A stretch of DNA of 64,000 bases, taken from contig NZ_JH993797.1 in the NCBI RefSeq assembly GCF_000316115.1, forward strand, positions 4,512,486 through 4,576,485, given 5' to 3'. The position numbers were made by a program, and so were the translations under genes. The stretch comes from Leptolyngbya sp. PCC 7375. Its GTDB lineage: Bacteria; Cyanobacteriota; Cyanobacteriia; Phormidesmidales; Phormidesmidaceae. This document shows positions 61,356-64,000 of this stretch, piece by piece (positions within the stretch are counted from its first letter, which is position 1; the number at the start of each line of letters is the position of its first letter). The notes below the pieces were generated by a model. The model had not been told where the DNA came from. It saw only the letters and a list, made by a program, of their open reading frames with translations, and did no database searches.

Positions 61356-61878
61356 TTACGTTCTCCTTCCCACCGGTCACATTGTAAGGTTGAATCTTAA
61401 TTTTTGCTTAATGTTTTTTATAAACTGTCTAATTGGTTCTCCTTAACTTTCAGTTTTGGTAGAACTAATTCAGGGCAAAAATGATTGATTGTACGTACAT
61501 AATTGTCTGAACTTTGAACATGAGCTTAAGTTGCTGTCAGGAAAGAGCTTTCCGATTAACTCAGTAGATGAGCTAGAGGCTCATACTAACTGTATTTCGC
61601 TATGTTCCTTGTATCAATTTGCCCAGACTAGAACCTTATGTAGCCTTTGTATTAAAAGATGGTGTTGTATTAAAAAGGCTCGTGAGAATAAGTAAATTAA
61701 AGATAACTGTTGCTAACGGTTAAAAATGCCAAATACTAATCTTTATGGCATTTGGTCATCAAGCTATGACATTAGCCACACCATAGCTACCATAGGTCTA
61801 TCTGTCCAGAAATGAGGTCTTCTTTGTAACGGTTTTGCTAAAAATATGAATGTTTTGATTGTCAATCTGGTAACAATC
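61356..61878. other. 523-bp spacer before the DUF2839 gene
   Basis: No gene is convincing here. A weak frame at 61489-61695 (TTG start, Cys-rich end) lacks a ribosome site and any recognisable family. A stem AAATGCCA/TGGCATTT at 61724-61753 and AT-rich DNA fill the rest. Confidence 0.5.
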
Positions 61879-62094
61879 TCATTCAGCTAAGGCCCACCAG
61901 CCAAAAGCTGGGCCGATAAATCTAACAGTTAGCCAGAGAAGAATCATGAGAATAATCCCTGCCCATGCCCCACGAGTACTCCAGGTTACAAAGGCTTGGG
62001 ATTGCTTTTTGGTAATGGGCAGCCATGGAAAAATGCGTTCGGCTTTCCCGTAATCTTCACCGAGTTTTGACTGCCGACGCTTTGCTTCGCCCAT
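61879..62094 (-). CDS. DUF2839 small membrane protein
   Basis: A 71-residue cyanobacterial protein of the DUF2839 family. It begins MGEAKRRQSKLGEDYG and contains PWLPITKKQSQAFVTWSTRGAWAGI and one C-terminal membrane segment (LMILLWLTVRFIGPAFGWWAL). Function unknown; it is usually in thylakoid-bearing strains only. It is 35 bases past the stop of the helicase-like gene on the same strand. Confidence 0.9.
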   Translation of the reverse strand: MGEAKRRQSKLGEDYGKAERIFPWLPITKKQSQAFVTWSTRGAWAGIILMILLWLTVRFIGPAFGWWALAE

Positions 62095-62129
62095 GTTGCC
62101 CTATTAAATCTGCAAATTTTATTATTCGA

Positions 62130-63695
62130 TTATAGCGCTTGGTTTACCGGTGCTAACCAGCTTGGGTCTAGGTAAGTGCTTTGGGCAATTGGGTTCAAGG
62201 TTTTGAGAATGGTGCGCCCATAACTACGATGATTGACTCGATTGTCTAGCAGGGCTACTTTGCCCTGTTGTGCACTGATGGACGCGATCGCAAGCTGCAG
62301 AGTTTGCAGTGCTGAGGGTAATAAAAACAGTCGGAACCAATCCTGGCGCAGACGTTTGTAGTAGGCCACTTGACCAGCAACTAACGGATTTTCAAGGGAG
62401 GGGATGGGTAGTGTGGTGATAATCAGTAACCCAGGGGGCAAGCACCGTAGCCGATGGTCCTGCCAAAATTCCCAACCTGTCACCAGGATGCCGTTAGCCG
62501 GCCCGTCGGTTTTTTCAACCTGGACGCGAGAGCCATATTCCGCTGCTAAAATCGAGCCAATTTGAGCTTTGAGGGGATTATCACCTACCAAAATAACCGT
62601 GGGTTGAGTGCGGGTTTCTGGCAACTGCAGCAGATTACGAATCTCCTGTAAAATAGCACTGGGAAACTGATTGCTATTAGGCATAGGCAGGCGGTCAGGA
62701 GCATAGAGCTGAATCCCATCCCGCTGTCGATCTGGGGTGAATTTTAGGCAAGTGAGATCTTCTAACCCCAGTCGTTGTCGATAATTTTCAGCACGGGTTT
62801 CTTCATCTACAGCAGCACCGATTAAAATGACGGGCTGTCGTTCCCAAAGCGGTTGCATGATATCTGCCAGGTGCACTGGCGCACACTGCAAGGCTAACTG
62901 GCCCGAACCACGATTCAGCTGTAGCCATGTCATGCTGTCTTCTTGGGTTAATTGCTGGCGAAATTTCTGCCATGTAGGTGGCAATGCCTCTAAACCTAAA
63001 GGGGTTTCGGTCAGCTGATTGTATAGATCCTCAAGCAGCGCATGTTCCTCCGCGTCGGCGAGATAACAGCTGTAGGGGTTCGCTGGATGTTGAAAGGCGA
63101 GGTGGGTTAGTTTGACCCGCAGATCTCGAATAGGTGTTTGCTGAGAGGGGTAGGCTAGCCCTAGCTGATGCCAGTCACCATCGTCGAGGCTGCAAGTGAG
63201 CTCATGACGTACCCAGTTCACTAGCGGATCAATCCCATCGATCAAGGTGACGATATTTTTGGGGAAAGCGGGTGATGCTGTCGTTGATGAATTGGATTTT
63301 TCTAAGGCTCCTAGTTGGCCGGACAGCCAGGCACTCGGCGTTGTAATTAAAATGCCTTGAAACGTTTCACTAGGCCAACGTTCACCTACCTGGATGGATT
63401 TAACGGTAGGGAGCGTTTGTAGCAATGTGGGAATCTCATCTTGGACTAGCTGCTGCTGGATTGCTTGGGGGACAACCAAGACAATTGGTCCAGGCCACAC
63501 TAAGGCTGGCATCAGATAACTCAGGCGATAACGGCCTCGATACGCTGCAGTGCTACCGATTTGCAGAAGAGCACTGCGACCTAGTCTGAGGGCTCTAGCT
63601 ACCAACCGTGCCATCGTTAAATGATGGGGCCATTGAATGTGCCCCTGCTGGCGTAAAAACTCTCGGAGTAGCTGATGAACTTCTGCCTCAATCAC
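62130..63695 (-). CDS. Degenerate DinG-like helicase-family protein
   Basis: A 521-residue protein with the layout of a DinG/Rad3-like superfamily 2 helicase but with damaged ATP motifs. Where a DinG has GTGTGKS, it reads QIGSTAAYRGRYRLSYLMPAL near residue 45, and where the DEAH box would be it has VTLIDGIDPLVNW near 148. The second half keeps strand-like blocks such as LLIITTLPIPSLENPLV near 421 and the tail AQQGKVALLDNRVNHRSYGR. This probably is a conserved, ATPase-dead cyanobacterial family; role unknown. Confidence 0.75.
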   Translation of the reverse strand: MIEAEVHQLLREFLRQQGHIQWPHHLTMARLVARALRLGRSALLQIGSTAAYRGRYRLSYLMPALVWPGPIVLVVPQAIQQQLVQDEIPTLLQTLPTVKSIQVGERWPSETFQGILITTPSAWLSGQLGALEKSNSSTTASPAFPKNIVTLIDGIDPLVNWVRHELTCSLDDGDWHQLGLAYPSQQTPIRDLRVKLTHLAFQHPANPYSCYLADAEEHALLEDLYNQLTETPLGLEALPPTWQKFRQQLTQEDSMTWLQLNRGSGQLALQCAPVHLADIMQPLWERQPVILIGAAVDEETRAENYRQRLGLEDLTCLKFTPDRQRDGIQLYAPDRLPMPNSNQFPSAILQEIRNLLQLPETRTQPTVILVGDNPLKAQIGSILAAEYGSRVQVEKTDGPANGILVTGWEFWQDHRLRCLPPGLLIITTLPIPSLENPLVAGQVAYYKRLRQDWFRLFLLPSALQTLQLAIASISAQQGKVALLDNRVNHRSYGRTILKTLNPIAQSTYLDPSWLAPVNQAL

Positions 63696-63869
63696 CTTTG
63701 CTGCAACTCTCGCTATGCCTCAATAATTCAGCTCAATCCTTAAAAAATGACTCAGTTGTGTGTCTCATTGTGACATACTCCCTTGGGGCGTTTGGTTTAT
63801 CGCCGACTAGCTCATAGCCTCTGGACAGATGTCCCTTTGAATTATTGACACAATTTTTGATCTTCCACC

Positions 63870-64000
63870 ATGTCACTGACCTCTATCTCAGCGCAAACTT
63901 CACAGCCAGATTTAATCATTGGGATTGTTGGCTTAGGGCTGATTGGCGGTTGTTTAGCCATTGATTGTAAACGTCTGGGCTATACCGTTTATGGGGTGGC
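63870..64000 (+). CDS. tyrA: Prephenate/arogenate dehydrogenase (3' truncated by window)
   Basis: The start of a gene that runs off the window. From ATG 63870 it reads MSLTSISAQTSQPDLIIGIV, then the NAD(P)-binding GLGLIGGCLAIDCKRLGYTVYGV. GxGxxG after a short leader with this spacing is typical of TyrA, which makes tyrosine via arogenate in cyanobacteria. Only the first 43 or so residues are visible, so other GxGxxG dehydrogenases remain possible. Confidence 0.8.
   Translation, partial: MSLTSISAQTSQPDLIIGIVGLGLIGGCLAIDCKRLGYTVYGV

Noticed and set aside
61489..61695. 68-codon frame, Cys-rich at its end
   Set aside because: Begins with TTG without a ribosome-binding site and matches no family I know; AT-rich spacer composition.

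Overview
The window looks like a stretch of cyanobacterial chromosome. It carries an ndhA-I-G-E block, petJ (cytochrome c6), a cyanobacterial-type glutamate-cysteine ligase, several families I know only from cyanobacteria (DUF3747/SLH, DUF2839, a RuvC-fold YqgF relative, a degenerate DinG-like helicase), and many copies of the octamer GCGATCGC (HIP1). Genes are mostly single or in two- to four-gene runs on both strands, with long spacers holding palindromes. A filamentous Leptolyngbya-like lineage is my guess, but the sequence alone does not fix the genus.

Layout. 1-6.5 kb: end of a MATE exporter overlapping a VOC-fold gene tail to tail, metH, a probable decayed small gene and a PD-(D/E)XK-like protein. 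6.7-10.1 kb: petJ converging on ndhA-I-G-E across a shared hairpin terminator. 10.4-17.1 kb: gltA, sixA, a DHH phosphoesterase and an HNH nuclease on the minus strand, divergent from alr; then tRNA-Ser, two peroxiredoxins and tRNA-Met. 17.3-24.6 kb: LysM/M23 peptidase, trmL, gshA, a SRPBCC protein, a zinc-ribbon/DUF218 protein and tRNA-Glu, with TATA-rich palindromes in the spacers. 25-33 kb: CPBP protease, a small conserved protein, ftsE, a WecG/TagA glycosyltransferase, a PRC-barrel protein and smc. 33-43.7 kb: YqgF-like, MlaE permease, paired M16 peptidases, a KtrB/TrkH K+ transporter, DUF3747-SLH protein, pentapeptide protein, DUF2470 and a small ferredoxin. 43.8-53.6 kb: RlpA-like protein, M28 peptidase, sbcD, a PLP decarboxylase, a three-domain lectin/lysozyme/M15 protein, cysH, a glutaredoxin-like protein and murE. 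53.7-64 kb: a histidine-less sensor kinase, an AAA ATPase plus DUF4276/Toprim pair, xseA-xseB, recA, an FHA protein, an alpha/beta hydrolase, small hypotheticals, a helicase-like protein and the start of tyrA.

How genes relate. Photosynthetic and respiratory electron transport is represented by petJ and the NDH-1 membrane arm. Cell-wall functions recur: alr, murE, M23, RlpA, FtsE and the lysozyme/M15 fusion. DNA maintenance is also strong: smc, sbcD, xseAB and recA. Sulfur and redox metabolism appears as cysH, metH, gshA, peroxiredoxins and glutaredoxin.

The most unusual items are the jacalin-lysozyme-M15 fusion (49.1-50.7 kb), the two-gene AAA/Toprim module that may be a phage-defence system (54.6-56.2 kb), a 56-bp perfect palindrome (22.3 kb), a palindrome embedded in frame in a decarboxylase gene (48.9 kb), and a 29-bp tandem duplication that rewrote the end of the MlaE permease (33.9 kb).
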